From assembly GCA_963836775.1 (NCBI GenBank), contig CAWIKR010000002.1, positions 744,001 to 808,000 on the forward strand: DNA of 64,000 nucleotides, in the 5' to 3' direction. How positions within the stretch are numbered: position 1 is the stretch's first letter; each line of letters opens with the position of its first letter. The notes under the pieces were generated by a model. The model was not told where the DNA came from and ran no database searches. It saw nothing but the letters and a program-made list of their open reading frames with translations. The stretch comes from DASQPR01 sp963836775 (lineage in GTDB: Bacteria; Actinomycetota; Actinomycetes; Mycobacteriales; Micromonosporaceae). The translations under genes and the position numbers were made by a program. Positions 15,977 through 24,316 of the stretch are shown here, in pieces.

Positions 15977-16960
15977 ATGCACACAGCACACCTCGGAAAA
16001 CTCGACGTCTCCCGGATCGGGCTCGGCGCGATGGGCATGTCCCACGGCTACACCGGCGCCGGCAGCGACGACGCCGAATCGATCCGCACCATCCACCGCG
16101 CGCTCGACCTCGGCGTCACTCTGATCGACACCGCCGAAATCTATGGCCCTTACACCAACGAAGAACTCGTCGGCCGTGCCCTGAAAGGGCACCGCGACCA
16201 GGTGGTGCTGGCCACGAAGTTCGGGCTCGTCGCCCACGACAGCCGCGGCCCCTGGATCCGCGACAGCAGCCCGGCCAACATCCGTATCGCTGTCGAGGGC
16301 TCGCTGCAACGCCTCGGCACCGACCGCATTGACCTCTACTACCAACACCGGGTCGACCCAGGCACACCGATCGAGGACACCATCGGTGCTCTCGCCGACC
16401 TCGTCCGCGACGGGAAGATCCGGCACATCGGCCTGTCCGAAGCCTGGACCGACACCATTCGACGCGCCCACGCCGTCCACCCGATCAGTGCCCTGCAATC
16501 GGAGTACTCGCTATGGACCCGCGACCAGGAACAGATCCTGCCGCTCCTACGCGAGCTGGGCATCGGCCTGGTCGCCTACTCACCGCTCGGCAAGGGCTTC
16601 CTCACCGGGGCCCTGCGCACTCCGGAAGACGTTGCGCGCCTCGACGACAACGACTTCCGCAAAACCAGCCCCCGCTTCACCGGCGACAACTTCCAGCACA
16701 ACCTCCGCATCGCCGACGAAGTCCAAACCATCGCCGACCAGACCGGCGCCACCCCGGCCCAGGTCGCTCTCGCCTGGCTGCTGGCCAAGGGCGACGACAT
16801 CGTCCCCATCCCGGGCACCAAACGCGTCACCCGCGTCGAGGAGAACACCGCCGCGGACACGGTCACTCTCACCGATCAGCAGATCACCGCACTTGACCGG
16901 ATGGCTCCAGCCCAGGGCGGGCACCACACCGACGAGCAGATGGAAATGATCGAGCGGTAA
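15977..16960 (+). CDS. Aldo/keto reductase (AKR13/YakC-like)
   Basis: 327 residues. N-terminal RIGLGAMGMSHGYTG, then LIDTAEIYGPYTNEELVGRAL (catalytic Asp and Tyr), LATKFGL (Lys) and IDLYYQHRVDP (His) identify the larger AKR13-type subfamily. The C-terminal PIPGTKRVTRVEEN segment binds the NADPH phosphate. GCGAGGAACC precedes the ATG. It is cotranscribed with the reductase upstream and followed by a strong hairpin with a T run at 17054-17095. Confidence 0.92.
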   Translation: MHTAHLGKLDVSRIGLGAMGMSHGYTGAGSDDAESIRTIHRALDLGVTLIDTAEIYGPYTNEELVGRALKGHRDQVVLATKFGLVAHDSRGPWIRDSSPANIRIAVEGSLQRLGTDRIDLYYQHRVDPGTPIEDTIGALADLVRDGKIRHIGLSEAWTDTIRRAHAVHPISALQSEYSLWTRDQEQILPLLRELGIGLVAYSPLGKGFLTGALRTPEDVARLDDNDFRKTSPRFTGDNFQHNLRIADEVQTIADQTGATPAQVALAWLLAKGDDIVPIPGTKRVTRVEENTAADTVTLTDQQITALDRMAPAQGGHHTDEQMEMIER

Positions 16961-17035
16961 CTGGCGCCGCGCCGGCTGGCGAATCGTCGGAGGTCAACGA
17001 TGCGCCGCTTTGCGCGCGGTCCGCGACAAGCCGCA

Positions 17036-17142
17036 AAGAGGATCTTGATAGCGAAAGCCCAGGTCCGGTGATCTTGCCGGTGACCTGGGCTTTTTGCGAT
17101 GAGAGCGGGCGACGGGAATCGAACCCGCACAATCAGTTTGGA
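17036..17142. repeat. Right copy of the tRNA-Gly-end direct repeat
   Basis: Partner of the decayed copy at 13785-13889, in direct orientation, bounding about 3.25 kb that holds the XRE regulator and two aldo/keto reductases. It spans the terminator hairpin and the 3' part of the tRNA. Roughly three quarters of positions agree by eye, so the duplication is old. Confidence 0.7.
17054..17095 (+). terminator. Rho-independent terminator
   Basis: AAAGCCCAGGTC at 17054-17065 pairs with GACCTGGGCTTT at 17082-17093, a perfect 12-bp stem, followed by T residues on the plus strand. It ends the aldo/keto reductase operon. On the other strand the same hairpin follows tRNA-Gly directly, so it probably works in both directions. 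Confidence 0.85.
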
Positions 17143-17174
17143 AGACTGAGACTCTGCCATTGAGCTACGCCCGC
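17104..17174 (-). tRNA. tRNA-Gly (UCC)
   Basis: 71-nt cloverleaf on the minus strand. The acceptor stem is GCGGGCG with CGCCCGC and discriminator U. The D arm begins GTAGCTCAATGGCAGAG, the anticodon arm is TCAGT-CTTCCAA-ACTGA with anticodon UCC, and the T arm is GCGGGTTCGATTCCCGT. CCA is not encoded. A TAATCT box about 30 bp upstream (17210-17205) is a likely -10. Its 3' half and terminator are duplicated in decayed form at 13785-13889. Confidence 0.95.
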
Positions 17175-17351
17175 GAAGCCCGATCGCCCGGGCTGCGGCC
17201 ACTAGATTACACAGTCGGGTCGATAAACCACACGCAGTGCTCCGCCGCGTCATGATCATCGCCGGTCGGCCGCGGCGATCATGAAACGCCGTCGAACCCG
17301 CGAGCGAACATCGACGCTCACCGCATACACTTGCCGTCGCACGCACAACCC

Positions 17352-17425
17352 CGGGATGTAGCGCAGCTTGGTAGCGCACCCGCTTTGGGAGCGGGGGGTC
17401 GCAGGTTCAAATCCTGTCATCCCGA
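17352..17425 (+). tRNA. tRNA-Pro (UGG)
   Basis: 74-nt cloverleaf on the plus strand. The acceptor stem is CGGGATG with CATCCCG and discriminator A. The anticodon arm CCGCT-TTTGGGA-GCGGG has anticodon UGG and the T arm is GCAGGTTCAAATCCTGT. CCA is not encoded. TACACT at 17326-17331 is a candidate -10. It is divergent from tRNA-Gly, 177 bp away, and lies upstream of tig. Confidence 0.95.
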
Positions 17426-17626
17426 CACAGACGACGCGGGCCGGTCGCCGGAGCCGCACTGTGACGAAGGCCGCATCATCCGCAGTGTGACCTCAGTCGG
17501 TCAGTCGGTGCCCAATGGCAACTCGGCACGGGTCACTCGCCTACACTCGATCGGGCGATTGCGCGCTCCGTCGCGCTCCGCTCGAGCGATAGACGACCAA
17601 GAGCAAAAACATCAAGGAGTACGCCT

Positions 17627-18985
17627 GTGAAGAGCACGGTCGAGACCCTCAGCCCCACGCGGGTGCGGCTGGCGATCGAGGTCCCGTTCGCCGAGCTGGA
17701 GCCCAGCCTCAAGAAGGCGTATCAGGCGATCGGGTCGCAGGTCACGATTCCGGGCTTCCGCCAGGGCAAGGTGCCCACCGCGGTGATCGACCAGCGGGTC
17801 GGCCGCGGTGCCGTCCTCAACGAGGCGGTCCAGGAAGCGATCCCGCAAAATGTGCTGGCCGCGATCCGCGAGCACGAGATCAAGTCTCTGGGTCGCCCGA
17901 CCGTCGACATCACCGAGTTTTCCGACGGCGAGCCGCTGAAGTTCACCGCCGAGGTCGACGTGCGGCCCGAGATCACGCTGCCGGAGCTGGACGACGTCGA
18001 GATCACCGTGGACGAGCTGGTGCTCGGCGACGAAGAGGTGAACGACCAGATCAACCGGCTCCGCGAGCGGTTCGCCACCCTGAAGACGGTGGAGCGACCG
18101 GCCGCGACCGGCGACTTCATCCAGGTGGACCTGGCCGCGACCGTGGACGGCGTCGAGGTGCCCGGCGGCTCAGCCACCAACGTCTCGCACGAGGTCGGCA
18201 GCAACCAGCTGCTCCCCGGCCTGGACGAGGCGGTGCAGGGCATGAGCGCCAACGACAGCACCACCTTCCAGACCCAGCTTGTCGGTGGCGACTTCGCCGG
18301 CAAGGACGCGGACGTCGCGGTCACCGTGCGGACCGTCAAGGAGAAGGAACTGCCCCCGCTGGACGACGACTTCGCCCAGATGGCCAGCGAGTTCGACACC
18401 CTGGCCGAGCTGCGCGGCGATCTCGAAGAGCGGATCCTGCGGGTGAAGAAGATCGAGCAGCTCTATGGCGCTCGGGACAAGGTCCTCGCAGACCTGGTCG
18501 CAGCCGCGGACATCCCGGCCCCCGAGGGCATCGTGGCCGAAGAGGTCGAGAGCCGGAAGCAGGCGATGACCGACGAGTTGGAGCGCATCGGCGCGTCCCT
18601 CGCCGACTACCTGGCCTCGGAGGAGAAGACCGAGGAGCAGATCGACCAGGAGCTGACCGAGGCTGCGGCCGAGGGCGTCAAGATTCAGCTGCTGCTGGAC
18701 ACCTTGGCCGACCGCGAGGAGCTCGAGGTCAGCGACGACGAGTTCGGTCACGAGATCGTGCACCGCGCCCAGCGCGTCGGCATGGCTCCGCAGGCCTACT
18801 ACGACGAGCTGGTCCGGTCCGGTGCGGCGGCCGCCGTCTACGGTGATGTCCGGCGCGGCAAGGCGCTCGCCCAGGTGATGGAGAAGGTCAAGATCACCGA
18901 TTCGGCCGGCACCGTGCTCACCCTGGACGAGCTGCGCGGCGCCGACGAAAACGAGGGCCACGACCACGAGGGCCACAACCACTAA
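17627..18985 (+). CDS. tig: Trigger factor, ribosome-associated chaperone
   Basis: 452 residues. Trigger factor binds the ribosome exit tunnel and shields nascent chains. The N-terminal ribosome-binding domain carries GFRQGKVP (signature GFRxGxxP). The central FKBP-type prolyl isomerase domain starts near TGDFIQVDLAATVDG. The C-terminal helical arms follow and the protein ends in a His-rich tail, DENEGHDHEGHNH, common in actinobacteria. AAGGAG lies 8 bases before the GTG. It is monocistronic here, with a strong terminator at 19001-19033. Confidence 0.97.
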   Translation: MKSTVETLSPTRVRLAIEVPFAELEPSLKKAYQAIGSQVTIPGFRQGKVPTAVIDQRVGRGAVLNEAVQEAIPQNVLAAIREHEIKSLGRPTVDITEFSDGEPLKFTAEVDVRPEITLPELDDVEITVDELVLGDEEVNDQINRLRERFATLKTVERPAATGDFIQVDLAATVDGVEVPGGSATNVSHEVGSNQLLPGLDEAVQGMSANDSTTFQTQLVGGDFAGKDADVAVTVRTVKEKELPPLDDDFAQMASEFDTLAELRGDLEERILRVKKIEQLYGARDKVLADLVAAADIPAPEGIVAEEVESRKQAMTDELERIGASLADYLASEEKTEEQIDQELTEAAAEGVKIQLLLDTLADREELEVSDDEFGHEIVHRAQRVGMAPQAYYDELVRSGAAAAVYGDVRRGKALAQVMEKVKITDSAGTVLTLDELRGADENEGHDHEGHNH

Positions 18986-19000
18986 GCGGTACGCATAACC

Positions 19001-19033
19001 GAACGCCCCGTCAGCTCGGCTGGCGGGGCGTTC
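19001..19033 (+). terminator. Intrinsic terminator after tig
   Basis: GAACGCCCCGTCAG pairs with CTGGCGGGGCGTTC, a 14-bp stem with one G-T wobble and a CTCGG loop, 15 bp after the tig stop. There is no long T run, as is usual in GC-rich actinobacteria. It may also serve the convergent DUF1772 gene. Confidence 0.85.
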
Positions 19034-19049
19034 GCGTCTCCAAAACCGA

Positions 19050-19547
19050 TCAGCTCAGCTGACCGTGCCGCACCAAGGCCCAGGCGAAGCAGCCGAAGGC
19101 GGCCAGGCATAGAACCGTACGCACGACGTTCCACCGCACCCAGCGCGCCTCGAACCGATTCCGCGCCACGGCGACCTGCGTCAAGTCGTCCGGCATGCCG
19201 GCGTCATCGAGTTGCTTGTTCAGCGGCACGTTCACTGTCCCGGTGACGATCAACGCGCCGACGTAGAAAGCCAGGCCGATGATCGTCCACCAGGCCACCG
19301 GCCAGGTGCCGGCCCGCATATGGGCGATCGCCGCGACGATGCCGAACACCAGCGTGCCAAGGAATAGGATCATGAACCAGACGTTCACGATGGCGACGTT
19401 GATCCGTTGCATGGTCGCGACGAAGACCCGCTCGCCGGTCTGGGCGAGGCCGGGCATCACCGCGTACGCGAACGCCGCCATCAAGCCGGCAACCAGCCCC
19501 GCGGTGATCGTGGTGGCCATTAACGCCACCGCCTGCAGCACCTGCAT
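19050..19547 (-). CDS. DUF1772 (anthrone-oxygenase-like) membrane protein
   Basis: 165 residues with four transmembrane helices: one at the N-terminus (TTITAGLVAGLMAAFAYAVM), two in the middle and one at the end. The pattern of an early membrane helix, a polar loop with GTVNVPLNKQLD and a late RWVRWNVVRT segment is typical of DUF1772. Some fungal relatives oxidise anthrones, but bacterial members are uncharacterised. The ATG overlaps the upstream stop as TGATG, so it is translationally coupled to the nucleotidyltransferase-like gene. Confidence 0.8.
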   Translation of the reverse strand: MQVLQAVALMATTITAGLVAGLMAAFAYAVMPGLAQTGERVFVATMQRINVAIVNVWFMILFLGTLVFGIVAAIAHMRAGTWPVAWWTIIGLAFYVGALIVTGTVNVPLNKQLDDAGMPDDLTQVAVARNRFEARWVRWNVVRTVLCLAAFGCFAWALVRHGQLS

Positions 19548-20170
19548 CAAGACTCCCGCCGGTCCGCGATTCGCTCGAGTTCGTCGGCTCGGCGGAGGTC
19601 CTTCGGCCGGCCCACCGCGCGACGCATAAAGATCAGATCATCCAGATCGAGATATCGCACGCGCAAACCATCGGCGGCGTACGCCGTCCGGGCCCGGCCG
19701 AGGAACTCGGCGACCGGAATGCCGCCCCACGGCAGAGCCGGCGTGCACAGGTCGCCGCTGGCGGAGGCCGAGTGGAACTGGACCTTCGGGGCCGCGAGCG
19801 AAGACAGCGTCCGGGGCACCGGATTCCCGTCGTCGTCGATCAGATCGACGTCGACTCGAGTCAGCGCGGCCAGCAGCGCCGGCGCGTGCGCCGGGTCGCC
19901 GTCCCAGAGCAGGTCGAGATCGCCGGTGAGCTCAGTCGAGCCGTGCATGATGCCGGCGATCTGTCCGATGACCGCGACGTCGGCGCCCTCGTCGTGGAAT
20001 GCGCGCAGCAGCGGGAACGGATCGAACCCGATGGCGTCATCGCTCGCCACGGTGCCGACAATCGCATCGGCGTCGTCATGGCCGACGCCACTACGGACGC
20101 GACCCGCGGTCACCTCGGCCAGCTCCGCGATCGCGTCGTGCAACCGGCTGACCTCGATCGATTCGTGCAC
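19547..20170 (-). CDS. Nucleotidyltransferase-like protein
   Basis: 207 residues. A minimal nucleotidyltransferase core is visible as VAVIGQIAGIMHGSTELTG followed by DLDLLWDGDP, resembling the GS-x(n)-DxD signature of the superfamily, with a later Asp in VRYLDLDDLIFM. The C-terminal RRAVGRPKDLRRADELER resembles domains annotated as AbiEii-like or DUF6036 nucleotidyltransferases. GAGGGGG precedes the GTG. It is coupled to the DUF1772 gene. There is no recognisable antitoxin partner. Confidence 0.6.
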   Translation of the reverse strand: MHESIEVSRLHDAIAELAEVTAGRVRSGVGHDDADAIVGTVASDDAIGFDPFPLLRAFHDEGADVAVIGQIAGIMHGSTELTGDLDLLWDGDPAHAPALLAALTRVDVDLIDDDGNPVPRTLSSLAAPKVQFHSASASGDLCTPALPWGGIPVAEFLGRARTAYAADGLRVRYLDLDDLIFMRRAVGRPKDLRRADELERIADRRES

Positions 20171-20337
20171 GCATCCCCCTCATCGGCTCCGCTCGCGGAT
20201 CACATTCACGATCGTCGCCGCTCGATTGCTCCGCGCCCGGCTGAGTCGGGGTGCCGACAGAGCCGAGCGGACGCGCCGCCCAGACTAGACAATCCGTACG
20301 CACGGGGACGACCACACTGAAGCAGGGAGGGAACCCG

Positions 20338-20901
20338 ATGCGTACTTTCCGAGTGATCGCCCTGACCGGCGCGTTGGTGCTGGCGACCGGCACAGCGTGC
20401 AGCGGCGTGCACCCCAACCATTCCAGCGCGATCGGCAACGTCGGTTCGCCGAGTGCGACGCCGGTTGCCCAGCAGTCGCCGGCGTCCGGCGGCCCCACGT
20501 CCACCGGCGGTGCCACCGCGACGCCGACGGCGACCAAGACAACGTCTCCACCGGCTCAGGACAAGCCGCGGATCGTCTCGTTCACCGCCATCCAGCAGCC
20601 GGTCTGCCCGATAGTCCCGACTGTGGATGCGCCGTTCAGCGCACCCGGCAAGAACGTCATCCTCCGCTGGAAGGCAGTCAACGTCCCAGCGGTGTCGCTC
20701 TCGCTGGACGGGCCGCACTACTTCGACACCGCCAAGACCGGCAACTTCGAGACCGGCCTGGCAACCTCGGGCGAGCTCGAGGTGCCGTTCAACTGCAACC
20801 CGGACGACCAGCCAACGACGACGCACACTTACACACTGGACACCGAAGGCCCCGTGCACCTGCACCAGACCATCAGCATTACGAAGCGGACCAGCCCGTA
20901 G
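20338..20901 (+). CDS. Putative lipoprotein with Ser/Thr/Pro-rich linker
   Basis: 187 residues from ATG 20338, preceded by AGGGAGGG. A signal peptide ends in the lipobox LATGTAC (Cys near residue 20). A long Ser/Thr/Ala/Pro linker runs to about residue 75. The mature domain, from PRIVSFTAIQQPVCP to the end, has two Cys and an immunoglobulin-like strand pattern (ILRWKAVNVPAVSLSLDG). It is likely tethered to the outer membrane leaflet with the linker crossing the wall. Function unknown. Confidence 0.75.
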   Translation: MRTFRVIALTGALVLATGTACSGVHPNHSSAIGNVGSPSATPVAQQSPASGGPTSTGGATATPTATKTTSPPAQDKPRIVSFTAIQQPVCPIVPTVDAPFSAPGKNVILRWKAVNVPAVSLSLDGPHYFDTAKTGNFETGLATSGELEVPFNCNPDDQPTTTHTYTLDTEGPVHLHQTISITKRTSP

Positions 20902-20957
20902 CGCAACTGCTCGTCCACCGGACGCGGCCGACGGTCACGTCCACCAAGCATGGTCGA

Positions 20958-21046
20958 GCCGAAGCTCATCCCACCCAGCGTTTCGCGCGAGACACTGGTG
21001 GCCGAACCTCATCTCCACCATCCGTAGCCGAGCCTCATCTCCACCA
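20958..21046. repeat. Repeats of the thiD 3' end downstream of its stop
   Basis: GCCGAGCCTCATCTCCACCA at 21027-21046 spans the thiD stop codon (21037-21035, minus strand). A 19/20 copy lies at 21001-21020, exactly 26 bp away, and a weaker copy at 20958-20977. Each keeps the TGA on the minus strand. The period and layout match the array at 7717-7820. Confidence 0.75.
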
Positions 21047-21838
21047 CTGGTGGAAGTGATGCACCGGTCCGTGGCCGCTGCCGACGCTCAGTGCCGAGGC
21101 AGCGGCCAGCGCGTCCGTCAGGTAGACCTTGGCGTCCCGGATCGCCGACAGCGTGTCCGGGCGTTGCGGCCGCAGCGCCGCGATCGCCGACGACAACGTG
21201 CAGCCTGTGCCGTGGTCGTTCTTGGTCTCCAACCGCACCGCCGATAACCGTTGCACCGCAACGCCGGGGGCCTCCAGGTAGAGGTCCGGAGACTCGGAGC
21301 CGCCCAGGTGTCCGCCCTTGAGCAGCACGTCCGGTCCGGCCGCCGACAAGGCGCCGAGCTGGCCGAGCATCTCGTCTTCCGTGGTCGCCTCGTCGACGTC
21401 AAGCAGGTCGGCAGCCTCCGGAAGATTCGGCGTGATCAGGTGCACCAGCGGAATCAGCTCGTCGCGAAGTGCCGAGACCGCCGTTGCGGCCAGAAGGCGG
21501 TCACCGCTCTTGGCGACCATCACCGGATCCAGCACCACGAACGGCGGCCGACGCGCCGCCAGCACCGACGCGACCGCGGTCACGACCGAGGCATCGGCGA
21601 GCATGCCGATCTTCACGGCGTCGACGCGTACGTCGTCGAAGACCGCGTCCAGTTGTGCGGCCACGAAGCCCGCCGGAATCGGAAACACCGAGCGGACACC
21701 GATGGTGTTCTGCGCGGTGAGCCCGGTGATCGCGGACATGCCGTAGGCACCGAGCGCCGAGAATGTCTTCAGATCGGCCTGGATCCCGGCACCGCCGCTC
21801 GGGTCAGATCCGGCGATCGTCAAGACATTGGGGATCAT
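21035..21838 (-). CDS. thiD: Hydroxymethylpyrimidine/phosphomethylpyrimidine kinase
   Basis: 267 residues, ribokinase fold. It phosphorylates HMP and HMP phosphate to HMP pyrophosphate for thiamin synthesis. Motifs are TIAGSDPSGGAGIQADLKTF at the N-terminus, KIGML, VLDPVMVAKSGD and the anion-hole/catalytic segment DHGTGCTLSSAIAA. The ATG overlaps the cytX stop by 4 bp, so salvage uptake and phosphorylation are coupled. It lies under the TPP riboswitch upstream of cytX. Confidence 0.95.
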   Translation of the reverse strand: MIPNVLTIAGSDPSGGAGIQADLKTFSALGAYGMSAITGLTAQNTIGVRSVFPIPAGFVAAQLDAVFDDVRVDAVKIGMLADASVVTAVASVLAARRPPFVVLDPVMVAKSGDRLLAATAVSALRDELIPLVHLITPNLPEAADLLDVDEATTEDEMLGQLGALSAAGPDVLLKGGHLGGSESPDLYLEAPGVAVQRLSAVRLETKNDHGTGCTLSSAIAALRPQRPDTLSAIRDAKVYLTDALAAASALSVGSGHGPVHHFHQWWR

Positions 21839-23217
21839 GAGGTCACCACACCCATCTCGTCTGGTTGCGCAACAGTTTCGGCGACCTCCGCGCGACGCGG
21901 CTTGAACAACAGTGTCACCGCGAACGCGACGGCGAACGAGAATAGCGACGCGGACAGCCACGACGGCGGGGTGAAGTGCAGCCAGGCCCGGACGCTCGTC
22001 CACCGGTCCACCCACCACCCGATCGCTCCCGGGTTGATCAGCTGATATGCCACGAAGCCAAGCGCCCATGGCAGCAGCAGCCCGAACCGCGACGGTGCCG
22101 ACGCCGACGTGTCCCAGTCCCGCCATCCGTGGTAGACGAAGTAGCGCACCACGAACACCGCGAACAGCGGCACGAACACCGAGCCGACCAGGTAGAGGAA
22201 GTTCTGGTAGGACGCGATGTCGATGGCCAGGGCCAGACCGGTCGCGAGCGCGCCGATGATGACCGCGAGGATGCGCCGGTCGACCTTCGGCATCAGGTTC
22301 TGGGTCGAGATCGCGGTGGAGTAGACATTGGCGAACGACTCGTCGAGCTCCCGCAGCACCAGGACGCCGAACGCGAGCCAGCCGAGCGGCACGGCGATGA
22401 ACGCTCCGAACATGCCGGCTTGCGACGGGTCGGCCGCGGCCACCGTGCTGAGCGCCAGCAGGCCCAGGCCGTAACAGGCGATCTGGGTCACGGAATAGCC
22501 GACGAATGACCCGGCGAACGCCGAGCGCTCCGACCGCGAATGCCGCGAATAGTCCGCGGCGAGCGGGATCCACGACACTGAGACGGCGATGACCAGATCG
22601 GAGCCGGCCCAGAAGCCGTTCCAGGTGCCGTGTGTGAACGACGGCAATGGCTGCCGGAACAGCTGCACGATCAGGTAGGTCATCGCGATCACGACGGCGA
22701 TCAGCGCGTACCGGCGCAGCATCCGCACGGCGCCGAGCGGGCGCACCGCCATCGCCGTGGTCAGCACCCCTGCAATCACGATGTACGGCCAGGTGACCTT
22801 CCACGGCAGCAACTGCCGGGCCGCGCTCGCGATGATGAACAGCTCGAACGTAGCCCAGCCCAGCACCTGGATCAGGTTCAGTGCCGTCGGCAAATAGGAC
22901 AGCTTGGCGCCGAACAGGCCGCGCAGCATCACCATCGCGGGTCTGCCACTGCGGGCACCGGCAACGCTCGCGACGGCCAGGCCGGCAGTGCCGATCACCG
23001 TGCCGACCACGATCGCGACGAAGCCCGCTAGATATGACATGCCCTGGCCCAGAACGAACACCGCGGTGACCGGGCCGAGAAGGCTGATCCCGAGGTTGCC
23101 CCAGAGCGCCACCTGGTCGAAGAACCCGAGCGTGCGCGGCTGCTCGTCGGCGAGCGTGAGCCCGGGTTCGGCGCGGCTGCCGGCGGACGCCGGCGCCGTG
23201 AGAACGCTGGTGGTCAT
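21835..23217 (-). CDS. cytX: Hydroxymethylpyrimidine transporter, NCS1 family
   Basis: 460 residues, about twelve transmembrane helices, nucleobase:cation symporter-1 fold. N-terminal TLGFFDQVALWGNLGISLLG and the SWIPLAADYSRHSRS segment are typical of the CytX-type permeases, which take up HMP. The assignment is supported by its TPP riboswitch, with the Shine-Dalgarno sequence inside the aptamer's 3' strand, and by coupling to thiD. The substrate is inferred from context. Confidence 0.88.
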   Translation of the reverse strand: MTTSVLTAPASAGSRAEPGLTLADEQPRTLGFFDQVALWGNLGISLLGPVTAVFVLGQGMSYLAGFVAIVVGTVIGTAGLAVASVAGARSGRPAMVMLRGLFGAKLSYLPTALNLIQVLGWATFELFIIASAARQLLPWKVTWPYIVIAGVLTTAMAVRPLGAVRMLRRYALIAVVIAMTYLIVQLFRQPLPSFTHGTWNGFWAGSDLVIAVSVSWIPLAADYSRHSRSERSAFAGSFVGYSVTQIACYGLGLLALSTVAAADPSQAGMFGAFIAVPLGWLAFGVLVLRELDESFANVYSTAISTQNLMPKVDRRILAVIIGALATGLALAIDIASYQNFLYLVGSVFVPLFAVFVVRYFVYHGWRDWDTSASAPSRFGLLLPWALGFVAYQLINPGAIGWWVDRWTSVRAWLHFTPPSWLSASLFSFAVAFAVTLLFKPRRAEVAETVAQPDEMGVVTS

Positions 23218-23224
23218 GTGCAGT

Positions 23225-23306
23225 CTCCCTACGCTGGAATTACCCAGTCAGGTTCATGCGGTCGGCGCTTCGGCGCCCTCTCAGCCCGGCACGGCCCGAG
23301 CTCCCG
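23225..23306 (-). ncRNA. TPP riboswitch upstream of cytX-thiD
   Basis: On the minus strand the conserved THI-box elements appear in order: GGGCTGAGAGGG, a GC hairpin, ACCGCATGAACCTGA, then GGGTAATTCCAGCG and TAGGGAG. The last of these (AGGGAG, 23230-23225) is also the Shine-Dalgarno sequence, 7 nt before the cytX ATG, so ligand-stabilised P1 should directly hide the ribosome-binding site. Confidence 0.93.
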
Positions 23307-23308
23307 CT

Positions 23309-23335
23309 GCGGATAATGCGGATAATGCGGATAAA
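23309..23335. repeat. Three 9-bp tandem repeats next to the riboswitch
   Basis: GCGGATAAT, GCGGATAAT, GCGGATAAA in tandem between the thiG stop and the riboswitch. They lie where the cytX promoter would be if the riboswitch RNA starts between thiG and cytX. No promoter box is certain. Confidence 0.6.
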
Positions 23336-23340
23336 CGGTG

Positions 23341-24114
23341 TTACAGAATTGCCATGCCGGTCGTCGGCGACGACGCGACCGCGTGACTGCGCTTGGCGAT
23401 TCGCCCCGCGCGGAACGCGAGCCGTCCGCCCCGCACTGCCGCCGCCATCGCCTCGGCCATCAACGCCGGTTCCTGAGCGCGGGTCACCGGCGAGGCCAGC
23501 AGCACCGCGTCGCAACCGAGTTCCATCGCCAGCGCGGCATCCGACGCCGTCCCGATGCCGGCGTCCAGCACCACTGGGACTGTCGCTTCCGCAACGATCA
23601 TCGCGATGTTGTGCGGATTGAGGACGCCAAGACCGCTGCCGATCGGCGATCCGCCGGGCATCACCGCCACGCAGCCGACCCGCTGCAGGCGACGGGCCAG
23701 GATCGGATCGTCGTTGGTGTAGGCGAACACCTTGAACCCGTCGCCGACCAACTGCTCGGCGGCGTCCAGCAGCTCGATCGCATCCGGCAGCACGGTGTGC
23801 TCGTCGGCCACCACTTCGAGCTTGATCCAGTCGGTATCGAGGGCGTCCCGGGCCAGCTGCGCAGTCAGGACCGCCTCGCGGGCGGTGCGGCAACCGGCAG
23901 TGTTCGGCAGCAGGCGGACGTTTCGGCGAGTCACCACATCGATCAGCGAGCCGGTCATCTGCGGATCGGCGCGGCGCATCGACACCGTGCACATCGAAGT
24001 CCCGGACGCGTCCAGGATCTCTTCGACGACCTGCATGCTCGGAGCTCCACCGGTGCCGAGGATGAGCCGCGACTCCAGCTTCTCCCCCGCCACCACGAGC
24101 GCGTCGTCGGTCAT
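23341..24114 (-). CDS. thiG: Thiazole synthase
   Basis: 257 residues, TIM barrel. ThiG joins the sulfur carried by ThiS-thiocarboxylate, dehydroglycine and deoxyxylulose phosphate into the thiazole phosphate of thiamin. Motifs: SRLILGTGGAPSM (N-terminal strand), TVSMRRAD, LPNTAGCRTAREAV, DWIKLEV with the Schiff-base Lys, and the phosphate-binding VMPGGSPIGSG and LDAGIGTASDAA. It starts 1 bp after thiS ends. ThiO supplies dehydroglycine, the aerobic route. Confidence 0.96.
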   Translation of the reverse strand: MTDDALVVAGEKLESRLILGTGGAPSMQVVEEILDASGTSMCTVSMRRADPQMTGSLIDVVTRRNVRLLPNTAGCRTAREAVLTAQLARDALDTDWIKLEVVADEHTVLPDAIELLDAAEQLVGDGFKVFAYTNDDPILARRLQRVGCVAVMPGGSPIGSGLGVLNPHNIAMIVAEATVPVVLDAGIGTASDAALAMELGCDAVLLASPVTRAQEPALMAEAMAAAVRGGRLAFRAGRIAKRSHAVASSPTTGMAIL

Positions 24115-24115
24115 G

Positions 24116-24316
24116 TCAGCCTCCCTGCACGGCGGTCAGCAATTCGATCGCCGCGCCGTCCTGCAACACCAGATCGGACCAGGTCGATCGCGGCGCTACG
24201 GCGCCGTCGACCGCGGCCGCCACCCCTTTGTCGGTACGCATCCGGCCGCTCACCAGCTCGGCCAGCGTGAGCCCATCGTTGACGGATTCCTTCTCCCCGT
24301 TGATGGTGACGTTCAT
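24116..24316 (-). CDS. thiS: Thiamin biosynthesis sulfur carrier protein
   Basis: 66-residue ubiquitin-like protein ending in the required Gly-Gly (TAVQGG), which is adenylated and thiocarboxylated to carry sulfur to ThiG. N-terminal MNVTINGEKESV and the TLAELV helix are typical. Its start overlaps the thiO stop by 4 bp and thiG starts 1 bp after it. No thiF is in the window; a moeB-like enzyme elsewhere would activate it. Confidence 0.95.
   Translation of the reverse strand: MNVTINGEKESVNDGLTLAELVSGRMRTDKGVAAAVDGAVAPRSTWSDLVLQDGAAIELLTAVQGG

Noticed and set aside
21035..22804. A 589-codon minus-strand frame running from thiD into the permease gene
   Set aside because: Only the thiD part (to 21838) has protein character; the extension is the permease gene read out of frame.
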